DNA from: Candidatus Aerophobetes bacterium Ae_b3b
GTDB taxonomy: Bacteria > Aerophobota > Aerophobia > Aerophobales > AE-B3A
Assembly: GCA_005223085.1 (NCBI GenBank)
Contig: NJBP01000040.1
Span: 1 to 20,864, forward strand
Direction of reading: 5' to 3'
DNA length: 20,864 bases
The notes under the pieces were generated by a model. That model ran no database searches. It had not been told where the DNA came from and worked only from the letters and a program-made list of their open reading frames with translations. Shown one piece after another: positions 9,829-17,242 of this stretch. A program made the position numbers and the translations under genes. Position 1 is the first letter of the stretch. The number at the start of each line of letters is the position of its first letter.

Positions 9829-10413
9829 ACGCAGACCCTTCAACCGTGTCCGTGCCGAAGAAGGGAGAGAAGGTGTAATACTCCTCTGGACACGTGCATT
9901 TCTTTAAATAAATTAGCTGATTATGTCTTAAAGAGAAAATTGGGAAGACAGATAACCAAGGAAGAGGCTTTGAAGTTATTAAAAGATTGTGAAAAAAACT
10001 GGGGGTTAATCCATCAGACAGTAAATACCGATCACCCTGATGTAATTTGTAACTGTTGTCCCTGTTGTTGCGCTCTGTTGCGGGCGGTCATTTATCATAG
10101 CAAGAAGGCAGGTACCAGCAAGAGTAGATTTCGCCCTAAGGTTGATCCTTCTAAATGCAGGCAATGTTTAAAATGTACCAGAGTGTGCTATTTCTCGGCG
10201 GTGATTAATAAATATGGACGAAGAGTTTATATAGAAGATAACTGTTATGGGTGTGGTTTGTGTGCTTCTAATTGCCCTAATGGAGCTATTGAATTGATTG
10301 AAGTTTTACCTCGGGATCACATTCCTGCTGGTGAAGGATTTGGCGTTGGCTGGTCAATACCTAACAGTTGGTCAACACCTGAAAAAGACAAATTAAGAAA
10401 ACCTGGGTCCTGA
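9829..10413 (+). pseudogene. Two-[4Fe-4S] ferredoxin-domain protein, 5'-truncated remnant
   Basis: The clear coding part contains CNCCPCCC, then two ferredoxin motifs: CRQCLKCTRVC and CYGCGLCASNCPNGAIEL. A TTG at 9940 could start a 157-residue protein. The same frame stays open upstream to 9829 and reads PCPCRRRERRCNTPLDTCISL and then LADYVLKRKLG, which matches the conserved middle of larger proteins of this ferredoxin family that carry about 150-200 further residues on the N-terminal side. Between the TAG at 9826 and the CTG at 9886 there is no ATG, GTG or TTG, so the cysteine-rich part has no usable start. I read this as a gene that lost its 5' half, with a short product from 9940 possible. 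The neighbouring nested hairpin may mark the break. Partner and function are unknown. Confidence 0.65.
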
Positions 10414-10531
10414 CGAACAAGAGCAAGTTAAACTTTTAGTAAGCAAAATGGGAGGTAAAAAGTTTCAAGTCTTTCCCGGCTGGCAGAGTGCCGCAGGCAT
10501 TGAGAAGACGAACAGGTTTGTTGATCGCTGA
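10397..10531 (+). other. Short unrecognised open stretch overlapping the end of the ferredoxin remnant
   Basis: After a stop at 10394, this frame is open for 44 codons and has protein-like composition (EQEQVKLLVSKMGGKKF, then FPGWQSAAGIEKTNRF). It contains an ATG at 10448, without a clear ribosome binding site. It may be the decayed tail of the ferredoxin gene in a shifted frame or chance. No family recognised. Confidence 0.2.
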
Positions 10532-10554
10532 TAGCTGACCACAGTGAGATAAAT

Positions 10555-10575
10555 AAAAGGGGACAGGCTCCTTTT
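10555..10575. repeat. Small palindrome with T-run, possible weak terminator
   Basis: AAAAGGGG-ACAGG-CTCCTTTT folds into an 8-bp stem with one G-U pair and a 5-nt loop. On the + strand it could act as a weak terminator after the ferredoxin remnant. AAGGGGACAGGCTCC-like palindromes are also frequent as dispersed repeats in environmental genomes, from memory. Confidence 0.4.
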
Positions 10576-10582
10576 GTGAATT

Positions 10583-10617
10583 TGATGAACCATGAGCTAT
10601 GAGCCATGAACTATGAA
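10583..10617. repeat. 7-bp tandem repeat, five units
   Basis: Five consecutive heptamers: TGATGAA, CCATGAG, CTATGAG, CCATGAA, CTATGAA. The first is a diverged copy. Consensus CYATGAR. Not part of a recognised gene. Confidence 0.7.
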
Positions 10618-10695
10618 GCTGATACACAGCGACGAAGGGGAAAAGCTCCGAGATATATTGTTTTTGGAGATTGACCTTGACTTTTCATTAAATTC

Positions 10696-10728
10696 TTGAC
10701 AAAAAGAAGAAAAAGAATAGGCTATATA
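10696..10728 (+). promoter_or_regulatory. Possible promoter with perfect -35
   Basis: TTGACA (10696-10701) is a perfect -35 box. The best -10, TATATA (10723-10728), lies 21 nt away, longer than ideal; TAGGCT at 10718 has better spacing (16 nt) but poor match. Placed upstream of the broken regulator and the transporter genes. Confidence 0.3.
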
Positions 10729-10749
10729 TGTCAGAACGTTACTACCTAG

Positions 10750-10780
10750 TTATGATAAAAATAACTATTGAAATTATAAT
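10750..10780 (+). promoter_or_regulatory. Possible promoter for the lacI-like remnant (perfect -10)
   Basis: TATAAT (10775-10780) is a perfect -10 box, 36 nt upstream of an ATG (10817) that has a good AGGAAGG site. No strong -35 is visible at 16-19 nt; TTATGATA lies in the right area. The position fits a promoter of the original regulator gene. Confidence 0.4.
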
Positions 10781-10816
10781 AGAATGATGGAATAAAATCT
10801 TTACCAGGAAGGTTAA

Positions 10817-11427
10817 ATGAAGAAGAAAGAACTCCGGAATAACGCCATAAGCAGTGATTATAATACTCAACTATAGCTTATCTTGTTCCCAGCATAACCA
10901 ATCCCTTTTTGTCTGAGATAGCAAGCTCTATCGAAGATCTTGCTTCATCTCACGAATGTAACTTGATACTGTGCAATGCAGGTACAAAAGCCGACAAGTT
11001 AAGGAAAATAACCGCTATGCTTCTGGAACACAGGGTAGCAGGTGTAATACATTCTCTACCCAGTACGGATGCTCTATTTAACCTCGTAGAAATTTTTCAA
11101 AACACACACATTCCTATTGTTGCCGCTAGTGGTTCTCGCAGATTTCCAGAAGTGGACATGGTAATGGCAGATGATGTACAGGGTGCGCGGGATGCCGCTC
11201 GATTCCTTATAGAGCTTGGTCACTCCCGCATTGCACTTCTTGCTGTTAAAAACAGTGCTACCAGTAAGCGAAGGACTCAGAGGTACAGAGAGGCCTTTCG
11301 ACAAACAAGATGTAAACTGCATGAAGAGTGCGTTGTGGAAGGTCCTGGTTTCAGTGAAGACTCCGGATATACCCTTATGAAAGTCCTTCTCGACAGCTCG
11401 ACCTCCTACAAGGTAGCTAGAGCTTAG
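10817..11427 (+). pseudogene. LacI-family transcriptional regulator, remnant lacking DNA-binding domain and C-terminus
   Basis: Intact LacI-type regulators have an N-terminal helix-turn-helix, a hinge, and a sugar-binding domain of about 270 residues. Here an ATG at 10817 with a good AGGAAGG site starts MKKKEL but stops after 19 codons without any helix-turn-helix. In another frame, from 10864, the sugar-binding domain begins with the textbook STIAYLVPSITNPFLSEIA, followed by NLILCNA, HRVAGVIHS, DDVQGARDAARFLIELGHSRIALL and RYREAFR. It then ends at VARA in place of the expected PTA(I/V)FAANDLMA region, so about 90 residues are missing. An internal deletion plus a C-terminal loss explains both ends. 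A shortened product from TTG 10909 could be made but could not bind DNA through this fold. It precedes the transporter genes and was probably their repressor. Confidence 0.8.
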
Positions 11428-11530
11428 ATTAAGAAGAGGAGCAATTAAGAGATGAGGCCGGGAATTAGAGTCAAGAAGAAGTGAGAAAGTACAGAAGAAA
11501 GCAAGCCGGGTGTTTAGAAAGGAAGAGGTC

Positions 11531-12388
11531 GTGTTAAGAAGAAAACCTTTAATCTTTTTATTAGTCATCCCATTCTTGTTTTTCATCCTAAGCCATACAA
11601 TTCCGTTTTTTTATGGAATTGGCCTATCATTTTATGATTGGAGAGAAAACTTCGTAGGTTTTACTAATTATCTATCCGTTTTCAATGACGCTATGTTTTG
11701 GGATTCCCTAAAGTTTACTTTCATCTATGCGGTGGTTGTTGCTGGCGCCATGACCTTTTTCGGCTTATTCTTCGGTATTTTTATTAATCATCTTGGAAGA
11801 GGACAAATGTTGGTCAAATCAGTCCTTTTGATCCCTTGGGCTATTTCACTTACAGCTTGGGGTTTACTGGGCCAAATTGCTCTTAGCAGGCAGTTTGGCG
11901 TGGTAAATGATGTTCTTGTGCGTTTAGGTATTCTGGAAAGTAGACTAGCCTGGCTTGGCGACCCTACTCTGGCGAAAATTTCGGTAATGCTTTCCCGAAT
12001 ATCCAAAGACGTCTGGTTCAGTGCTTTATTATTTTTAGTCGCCCGGCAAACGATTCCCTCAGAGCTCTATGATGAGAGCAAGGTTTGCGGAGCAGGGCCA
12101 TGGCAAACCCTTTGCTATGTCACGCTTCCTATGTTAAAACCAACTATGCTATTTGTAACTACAATACTTTTCATCTTCGCTTTACAGGAGTTTGACCTGG
12201 TATTCGCCTTAACTCGGGGTGGGCCTGGATTTGCCACTGAAGTTGCCTCGATTAACATATTTCGCCACGGTGTCCGCTATGGGAATTATGAGTACGGAAC
12301 TGCTGTAGCTGCGGTCTGGAGTTTAATAGTCTCCGTTTTTGTTATCGTAGTTTTTGCACCTTTGCAGAGGAGAATTATGGAAAAATGA
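11531..12388 (+). CDS. Carbohydrate ABC transporter permease, MalF/UgpA type
   Basis: Inner-membrane channel subunit of a sugar importer (CUT1 family). Six transmembrane segments are visible: PLIFLLVIPFLFFILSHTIP, FIYAVVVAGAMTFFGLFFGI, VKSVLLIPWAISLTAWGLLG, the helix around WFSALLFLVARQ, LFVTTILFIFALQEF and TAVAAVWSLIVSVFVIVVF. The EAA loop, which contacts the ATPase, is ELYDESKVCGAGPWQTLCYV followed by TLP. I prefer the GTG at 11531 because AAGGA lies 8 nt upstream and the charged start RRKPL leads straight into the first helix. An in-frame GTG at 11510 adds 7 residues but has no ribosome binding site. The stop overlaps the next start as ATGA, so the two permeases are translationally coupled. 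Confidence 0.92.
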   Translation: MLRRKPLIFLLVIPFLFFILSHTIPFFYGIGLSFYDWRENFVGFTNYLSVFNDAMFWDSLKFTFIYAVVVAGAMTFFGLFFGIFINHLGRGQMLVKSVLLIPWAISLTAWGLLGQIALSRQFGVVNDVLVRLGILESRLAWLGDPTLAKISVMLSRISKDVWFSALLFLVARQTIPSELYDESKVCGAGPWQTLCYVTLPMLKPTMLFVTTILFIFALQEFDLVFALTRGGPGFATEVASINIFRHGVRYGNYEYGTAVAAVWSLIVSVFVIVVFAPLQRRIMEK

Positions 12389-13215
12389 AGAGGTTGAAGT
12401 CAGGAGATGTATTAAGGTTATTGGGAATAATAGTAGTTGTTTCTCTTGCCTTTGTTCCGATTTACTGGATGCTTAATGTCTCTCTTTTACCGGAGACAGA
12501 AGTAATAAGGACCAGTCCTCATTATTATCCTCCTCCTGGTATACTAACTCTCGAAGCTTATAAAGAGATCCTAACCGAGTACTCGGTTTTCACTTATATA
12601 CTAAATTCGATCATAATTTGTTTTCTAGCTACTGTGGTAACGCTTCTTTTAAGCTTTTCTATAGCTTATAGTATCGCCAAACATGATTTCAAATTAAAAA
12701 AATATGTATACTATGGGATAATATGGTTACTTGCTCTTCCCTGGGTAGTTTATGTCCTTCCCATTTTCAAGATAGTCAGTGGTTTGGGTTTGTTAGATAC
12801 CCATATTCTTATGATAATGCTGTATGGATTTAGCGGAATACCACTTTTTTCCTGGTTCGCCTTACCCTTCATGCATACTTTTCCAAATGAGTTAATTGAT
12901 GCGGGAAGATTGGACGGATGTAGTGAATGGGGTGTAGTATGGAGAATCGTGATGCCTTCATTGAAAAATGCTCTCATAGCACTTTTTATCCTAAGATTTG
13001 TTTGGGCTTACAATGATCTTCTTTATTCGCTGTCTTTCACTTTTCACAGAGCAAAAATGATAATGCCGGCTTTATTGGAATTCCCGGGTCTTTATGAGAT
13101 GCCTTACGCAAAAATGGCAGCGGGAGGGCTCTTAGCAATGCTTCCCATCCTTTTGATTGTGGTCATATTTCAAAAATATGTAGTTAGCGGCCTAACGGGA
13201 AGAACTCTGAAGTAA
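12385..13215 (+). CDS. Carbohydrate ABC transporter permease, MalG/UgpE type
   Basis: Second channel subunit, 276 residues, partner of the preceding permease, with which it shares an ATGA overlap. Six hydrophobic segments are visible: IIVVVSLAFVPIYWMLNVSL, SIIICFLATVVTLLLSFSIA, IIWLLALPWVVYVLPIF, ILMIMLYGFSGIPLFSWFAL, LIALFILRFVWAYNDLLY and GGLLAMLPILLIVVIF. The EAA loop is PNELIDAGRLDGCSEWGVVW followed by RIVMPSLKNAL, a good match to the MalG group. No ATPase gene is in the window, so the pair probably uses a shared MsmX/MalK-type ATPase encoded elsewhere. The solute-binding protein gene follows 201 nt later, behind a structured leader. Confidence 0.93.
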   Translation: MKRLKSGDVLRLLGIIVVVSLAFVPIYWMLNVSLLPETEVIRTSPHYYPPPGILTLEAYKEILTEYSVFTYILNSIIICFLATVVTLLLSFSIAYSIAKHDFKLKKYVYYGIIWLLALPWVVYVLPIFKIVSGLGLLDTHILMIMLYGFSGIPLFSWFALPFMHTFPNELIDAGRLDGCSEWGVVWRIVMPSLKNALIALFILRFVWAYNDLLYSLSFTFHRAKMIMPALLEFPGLYEMPYAKMAAGGLLAMLPILLIVVIFQKYVVSGLTGRTLK

Positions 13216-13305
13216 GAGAGCTTTTTCTTAAGGAGAGGTTAAGGGCTGGAAATTAGGGCCGAAAGGGGGTGAGAAATTGGCTAGGTCAATTCAGCTTGGG
13301 TAAAA

Positions 13306-13358
13306 GAAAGTTCTCAAGGGGTGTGTTAAATAATTAGCTTCTTTTGTCGAGAACTTTC
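13306..13358 (+). promoter_or_regulatory. Stem-loop in the leader of the solute-binding protein gene
   Basis: GAAAGTTCTC (13306-13315) is perfectly complementary to GAGAACTTTC (13349-13358), with a 33-nt loop whose edges can add a few weak pairs (CAAGG with CTTTTG). It ends 58 nt before the ATG. Hairpins between permease and binding-protein genes often adjust relative mRNA levels; as DNA it could also be an operator. Confidence 0.6.
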
Positions 13359-13416
13359 AGGGAGAGGTGAACCATTTTTAGGAAAATTAAACTGTTACCG
13401 AAAAAAGGAGCGAACC

Positions 13417-14688
13417 ATGTTTAAAAAAATAATGGTGGGAATGGCAGCCGCAGTAATCCTGGGAGTAGTCGCGCAGGGAGTGATGGCGGCCAAGATTGTA
13501 TTCTACACCCCATCTTGGGGAGTAGAATACGCAGAGCAGATAATTGCTCTGTTTGAAAAAGAAAAGCCAGATGTGAAAGTTGATCTGATACGAGGACCAT
13601 CAACCTGGGACGATCACGTTGCCAGAACTTCCCTTTGGATAAGGACGAAATACCCTGGTGTGGACGTACTATACGAAGATGATGTATTTGCACTGAACGG
13701 AGCCTATTTTGGCGTGTGGGAGGATCTGACGCCCTACCTTTCGGAGGAAGAAAAAGCAGATCTTATAGGCCTACAGAAAGAGTATGCACGGAGACACGGA
13801 GGGATATACCGAATCCCCTGGTGGAATGGTATGAGCTATATGTATTACCGCAAAGATTTATTGGCAAAAGAGGGTGTTACTGTACCAGATACTTGGGATG
13901 AGTTTCTGGAAGTAGGCAAACGGTTGACCAGGGACTTGAACGGGGATGGGGAAATAGATCAGTGGGGATATGTGACCCAGGGAACACCGGGCGAAATGTA
14001 CAACAATTTCATGGAGTTTCTCTATCAAACAGGGGCAGAGGAATGGGAGTTAGCCCGTGAGGGCCAGTCTGTACCGGAAGCCAAAAAAGGCTTGGAGTTT
14101 ATGGTTGAGGTGTACACAACCATCGCACCGGGTGCCCTATCGGCCATTGGCTATGACGAGAGCAGGGCGTTATTCAGAGAAGGTAAGGTAGCCATGCTTC
14201 GAGATTGGGCCGACATGGGATTAATTGCACCGCAAGAAGGGCTGACAGACGTAATTGGTGTTATGAATTTTCCAGCCGGTCCGGCCGGACCATATGGAAT
14301 TGGTCATTGCTGGGGCGCTGTGGTTAATAAATATGGAGCTGCCTTCAAAAAGAATAAAGATGTGGTAATAGATTTTGCGAAATTCATGATTAGACCCGAA
14401 ATCCATAAGATAACGGCTGTAATGGAAGGACCGGCACTCAAATCCGTACTTGGGGACCAGAAATTCATGCAGGAATTAGCAGAACGTAACATTGTTACGC
14501 CTTACTTTGAAGAATTCTTAAAATTCAGAAGAGTAAGGAATTTTCCACCTGGGAAAGCGACCGAGTATCACGAGGGTATCGGAAGAATGGTTACCAAGAC
14601 TGCAATTACCGGGGAGCTAACAGTTGAGAAGGGGCTGCTTGAAATACAAAAGTGGATCGACCCATTAATAGCAGAATTCAAAAAATAA
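13417..14688 (+). CDS. Extracellular solute-binding protein of a sugar ABC transporter (family 1)
   Basis: Secreted or periplasmic receptor that delivers a carbohydrate to the two permeases encoded just upstream. The 423 residues begin with a signal peptide (MFKKIMVGMAAAVILGVVAQ, then GVMA) with cleavage likely after Ala24 or Ala25; no lipobox Cys is present. The mature part starts KIVFYTPSWG and has family-1 features: EQIIALFEKEKPDVKVDLI, RIPWWNGMSYMYYRKDLL, VPDTWDEFLEVGKRL, and DLNGDGEIDQWGY. The start is fixed by AAGGAG 6 nt upstream. The ligand cannot be read from sequence; the downstream MelA-type enzyme suggests an alpha-galactoside or related sugar. Unlike the more usual order, the binding protein follows the permeases. 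Confidence 0.93.
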   Translation: MFKKIMVGMAAAVILGVVAQGVMAAKIVFYTPSWGVEYAEQIIALFEKEKPDVKVDLIRGPSTWDDHVARTSLWIRTKYPGVDVLYEDDVFALNGAYFGVWEDLTPYLSEEEKADLIGLQKEYARRHGGIYRIPWWNGMSYMYYRKDLLAKEGVTVPDTWDEFLEVGKRLTRDLNGDGEIDQWGYVTQGTPGEMYNNFMEFLYQTGAEEWELAREGQSVPEAKKGLEFMVEVYTTIAPGALSAIGYDESRALFREGKVAMLRDWADMGLIAPQEGLTDVIGVMNFPAGPAGPYGIGHCWGAVVNKYGAAFKKNKDVVIDFAKFMIRPEIHKITAVMEGPALKSVLGDQKFMQELAERNIVTPYFEEFLKFRRVRNFPPGKATEYHEGIGRMVTKTAITGELTVEKGLLEIQKWIDPLIAEFKK

Positions 14689-14748
14689 GTAGCCTCCATA
14701 TGGTGTTCAGTTAAATTTATCTCTACCTAAATACTTGAGGAGAATCAC

Positions 14749-14774
14749 CCTAAGATGAGCTCAAATTCTCGTCC
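14749..14774 (+). repeat. Copy of the sequence at the start of the radical SAM gene
   Basis: CCTAAGATGA and AAATTCTCGTCC occur here separated by GCTC, and occur directly joined at 8588-8609 around the radical SAM start codon. That is 22 identical bases with one 4-nt insertion, too long to expect by chance in 20 kb. Confidence 0.6.
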
Positions 14775-14881
14775 CTAGAGTCCTGGAACATTATGTCTTT
14801 CTCCTCTCAGAACGGTAGAGTCTCGCAAAAGGTGACACTTAAGTCTTCAGAAGAAGTGAGAGGTAGGTAGAGGTGACTGAA

Positions 14882-14921
14882 GTCCCTGTCTGTTCTCTAA
14901 AAAGCAGGCAGGGACGTTTTT
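14882..14921 (+). terminator. Rho-independent terminator after the transporter genes
   Basis: GTCCCTGTCTG (14882-14892) pairs with CAGGCAGGGAC (14905-14915) over 11 bp with one G-U, loop of 12 nt, followed by GTTTTT. An overlapping alternative hairpin, GACGTTT-TT-AAACGTC (14913-14928), uses part of the same sequence. It lies 193 nt after the binding-protein stop. Confidence 0.85.
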
Positions 14922-14960
14922 AAACGTCTTCTTCTTAGGGAGCTCCAATATCGTTAATCT

Positions 14961-14990
14961 TTAACCATTCTACCAGAAGCGAGGTATTAT
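14961..14990 (+). promoter_or_regulatory. Possible promoter for the URO-D-like operon
   Basis: TTAACC (14961-14966), 18-nt spacer, TATTAT (14985-14990). It is the best sigma70-like pair in the 145 nt between the terminator and the first URO-D-like gene, which needs its own promoter if the terminator is efficient. Weak match. Confidence 0.3.
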
Positions 14991-15066
14991 GCTGCTTCTT
15001 TAGCATGTTGATAAAGATCTATCTTACTCACAACACTATACGAACGTAAGAGGTATTTATAGAGGA

Positions 15067-16147
15067 ATGAACCCCAGGGAGAGAGTATTGAGTGCAATAA
15101 GCAGAAAGAGGCTGGATCGAATCCCTTGTGATTATTGGGGCACCCAGGAAGTTACCGATAGGCTGAAAAAATATTTTGGTGTAGAGGAAGACCTGGGTTT
15201 ATGGAAAAAACTGGGGATTGACAAAATTATACATCTGACTCCGCCTCCTCTGTGGGTACCCGTCTCTCACCACTATATTGGCCCTTCTCTCTCGGATAAC
15301 GAGGATGTGTGGGGGGTGAAATTTAAACCTCGGTCTTATGCTGATGGAGCGGGAATCTATCAGGAGATATGCTATAATCCATTGGCGGATAGGGAAACTA
15401 TTGAAGAGATAGAAACCAATTATACTTTTCCGAAGGTAGATTGGTTTGACTTTTCCACTATCGAGGAGGAATGTCGCAAGTATCCTGAATACGCTATTGA
15501 GTGTGGATACGCGGCTCCTTTCTTTATTTACAACAATATCCGAGGATTGGAAAAGTCCCTTATGGCACCTGGCTAACAACCAAGAGTATGCTCACTATGT
15601 TATTGATAAAATCTGTGACTTCTTGTATTCTTTCCACCAGAGACTGTTCGAGGCCGGAAGTGGCTTAATAGACATTGCCGAAGTTACCGATGATTTTGGA
15701 ACTCAATCAGGGCTCATGATCAGTGGGGAAATGTTCGGTGAGTTCTTCGAAACTCATTATCAACGTCTTATCAAATTAGTAAAGGATTTTGGCATAAAGG
15801 TGTTTCATCACGATGATGGAGCCATAAGACCTCTAATTTCCAAACTAGTAAAGTTAGGGATAGAGGTGCTCAATCCTATACAGTGGAAACTGCCAGGGAT
15901 GGATCTCAAGGAGTTAAAGAAAAGCTTCGGTGAGGTGCTATGTTTTCATGGAGGAGTTGATAACCAAAAGACTCTTCCTTTCGGAGACCGTAAGGACGTT
16001 GAAAGGGAGGTTATCCATCTTCTAGACACCCTAGCCTCCAATGGAACCGGCTATATTTTGGCTCCCTGCCATAATATTCAACCAATTACACCGGTCGGGA
16101 ACATCATAACCATGTATGAGACTGTTCACCATTATGGGGTCCTTTAA
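15067..16147 (+). pseudogene. URO-D-like protein 1, broken by a 1-nt insertion
   Basis: Uroporphyrinogen-decarboxylase superfamily (COG0407-like), a TIM-barrel group that includes heme-pathway decarboxylases and the methylcobamide:CoM methyltransferases MtaA/MtbA. The first frame (15067-15576) runs from MNPRERVLSAI through RLDRIPCDYW to RGLEKSLM and then stops after APG. The +1 frame continues with LANNQEYAHYVIDKI to the end. Removing one base near 15565-15566 (ATGGCACCTG to ATGGACCTG) restores SLMDLANNQEY and a 359-residue protein colinear with URO-D-like 3. The repaired protein has VTDDFGTQ, VFHHDDGAI, NPIQWK, CFHGGVDNQ and ILAPCHNIQ. True mutation and sequencing error cannot be told apart here. 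It is not the heme enzyme: it sits in a sugar cluster and lacks heme-gene neighbours. Confidence 0.82.
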
Positions 16148-16165
16148 CATTTTTTGGAGAATAAT

Positions 16166-17215
16166 ATGCTAACACCCCGCGAAAGAATAATGCAGGTGCT
16201 GCGCAGACAACTTCCAGACCGTGTTCCACTTGGAGCATACTCTTTTTTACTTCCTCGTGGTACTGCGGAGCGTAAGGTAAGAGAAAAGGGATGTGGGATT
16301 GTTCACTTTGAGAGAGTTTATGCCACTGAAATGCAAAATGTAGAAATCAGCACTAAAGAAAAATGGGAAAATAATGAGAAAACTACCATCCACATCTATC
16401 GTACTCCCCTGGGAGATCTTTATGAGAAGACAAAGTTAGACCCGGGGTACCGTAGTCAGTGGACAAAAGAATTTATGATAAAGAAGCCTTCTGATTATCG
16501 TATCGCAAAATACATTATAGAAAATACCGTCTATCATCAGAATTATGAGTTTTTTGTAGAAGTGGAGAAAAATATCGGAGAGGATGGCATCTTGATAGCC
16601 AATATGGACCGAACTCCTCTACAGAGAACATTGATAGAGTTAACCGGAACTGAGAGATTATGCATAGATTTATATGAAAGAGCAGATATAATGGAGGAAT
16701 TTTTCGATTCTTTACGGAAGAAGCAAGACGAGATGTATCAAATAGCGGCTGATTCACCAGCACAGATTATCCATAATTGGGACAATCTTACTGAGGATAT
16801 AACGGAGCCCCGATTGTTTCAAAAATACTGTCTTCCTCTCTATAACAAATATGGACATCTGCTCCATGAGAGAGGTAAGATATATGTAGTACACATGGAT
16901 GGCAAACTATATCATCTAAAGAATTTGATCAAAAAAGCAGAAATTGATGTTATTGAATCCTTTACTCTGCCAGGTGCTGGTGGAAATCTTTCCCTACAAG
17001 AGGCAAAAGATGTGTGGAAAAATAAGACTATAGTAGCAAATTTACCCGCCTTTCTCTGCTATAAAGATGAAGAGTTTATAAAAAGATTTATTCGAGACCT
17101 CCTGATCCAGGTTCCCAAAGAGCGATTTATGCTTGATGTTAGTGAGGATCTACCTCAAAAATTCTGGAGACGAACCTTGCCTATTGTGGCAGATGCTATG
17201 CAGATGTATGGATAA
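16166..17215 (+). CDS. URO-D-like protein 2, divergent
   Basis: The 349-residue member of the URO-D superfamily begins LTPRERIMQVLRRQLPDRVP, the usual family opening. I place the start at ATG 16166, with GGAGA 6 nt upstream; an in-frame TTG at 16154 would overlap that ribosome binding site. It lies 18 nt after gene 1. It is much more distant from its two neighbours than they are from each other. It keeps the central VVHMDGK (242-247), where the others have FHHxDGA. It lacks the C-terminal ILAPCHNIQ; the equivalent stretch reads FMLDVSEDLPQ, with no cysteine. A different substrate, or a partner rather than an equivalent enzyme, is likely. Reaction unknown. Confidence 0.87.
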   Translation: MLTPRERIMQVLRRQLPDRVPLGAYSFLLPRGTAERKVREKGCGIVHFERVYATEMQNVEISTKEKWENNEKTTIHIYRTPLGDLYEKTKLDPGYRSQWTKEFMIKKPSDYRIAKYIIENTVYHQNYEFFVEVEKNIGEDGILIANMDRTPLQRTLIELTGTERLCIDLYERADIMEEFFDSLRKKQDEMYQIAADSPAQIIHNWDNLTEDITEPRLFQKYCLPLYNKYGHLLHERGKIYVVHMDGKLYHLKNLIKKAEIDVIESFTLPGAGGNLSLQEAKDVWKNKTIVANLPAFLCYKDEEFIKRFIRDLLIQVPKERFMLDVSEDLPQKFWRRTLPIVADAMQMYG

Positions 17216-17242
17216 TCATGTTTTTAGAGGAGGAGTCGAGTC

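Larger units (their letters stand above)
10414..10816. other. Intergenic junction between housekeeping block and sugar cluster
   Basis: About 400 nt with no convincing full gene. It holds a short open stretch at its start, a small palindrome (10555-10575), a 7-bp tandem repeat (10583-10617) and two promoter-like signals near 10.7 kb. GCTGATAGCTGA at 10526-10537 is another short internal repeat. The area has the feel of repeat-seeded, rearranged DNA. Confidence 0.6.
14689..15066. other. Intergenic region between transporter and URO-D-like genes
   Basis: A 378-nt gap with no supported gene. It contains a copy of a two-part sequence also found at 8588-8609, a small hairpin-prone stretch around TCTTCAGAAGA (14852-14864), a strong terminator (14882-14921) and a weak promoter candidate (14961-14990). 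It separates the transporter operon from the following enzymes. Confidence 0.65.

Noticed and set aside
11074-11586. 170-codon open frame on the reverse strand across the lacI remnant and permease start
   Set aside because: It overlaps the clear sugar-binding domain and has no family likeness; a shadow frame.
11436-13300. Two similar purine-rich leaders (about 11457-11491 and 13247-13281) as a shared regulatory element
   Set aside because: About 24 of 35 positions agree, but both are A/G-rich, so the similarity may be compositional.
15446-15560. Separate start for the second half of URO-D-like gene 1
   Set aside because: The first residues of that frame are antisense to nothing and unlike the family; similarity begins only at the frameshift, so it is one broken gene.
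15555-15575. Programmed +1 frameshift in URO-D-like gene 1
   Set aside because: No slippery codon run, rare-codon stall or stimulatory hairpin is evident, and the paralogue needs no shift; mutation or error is simpler.
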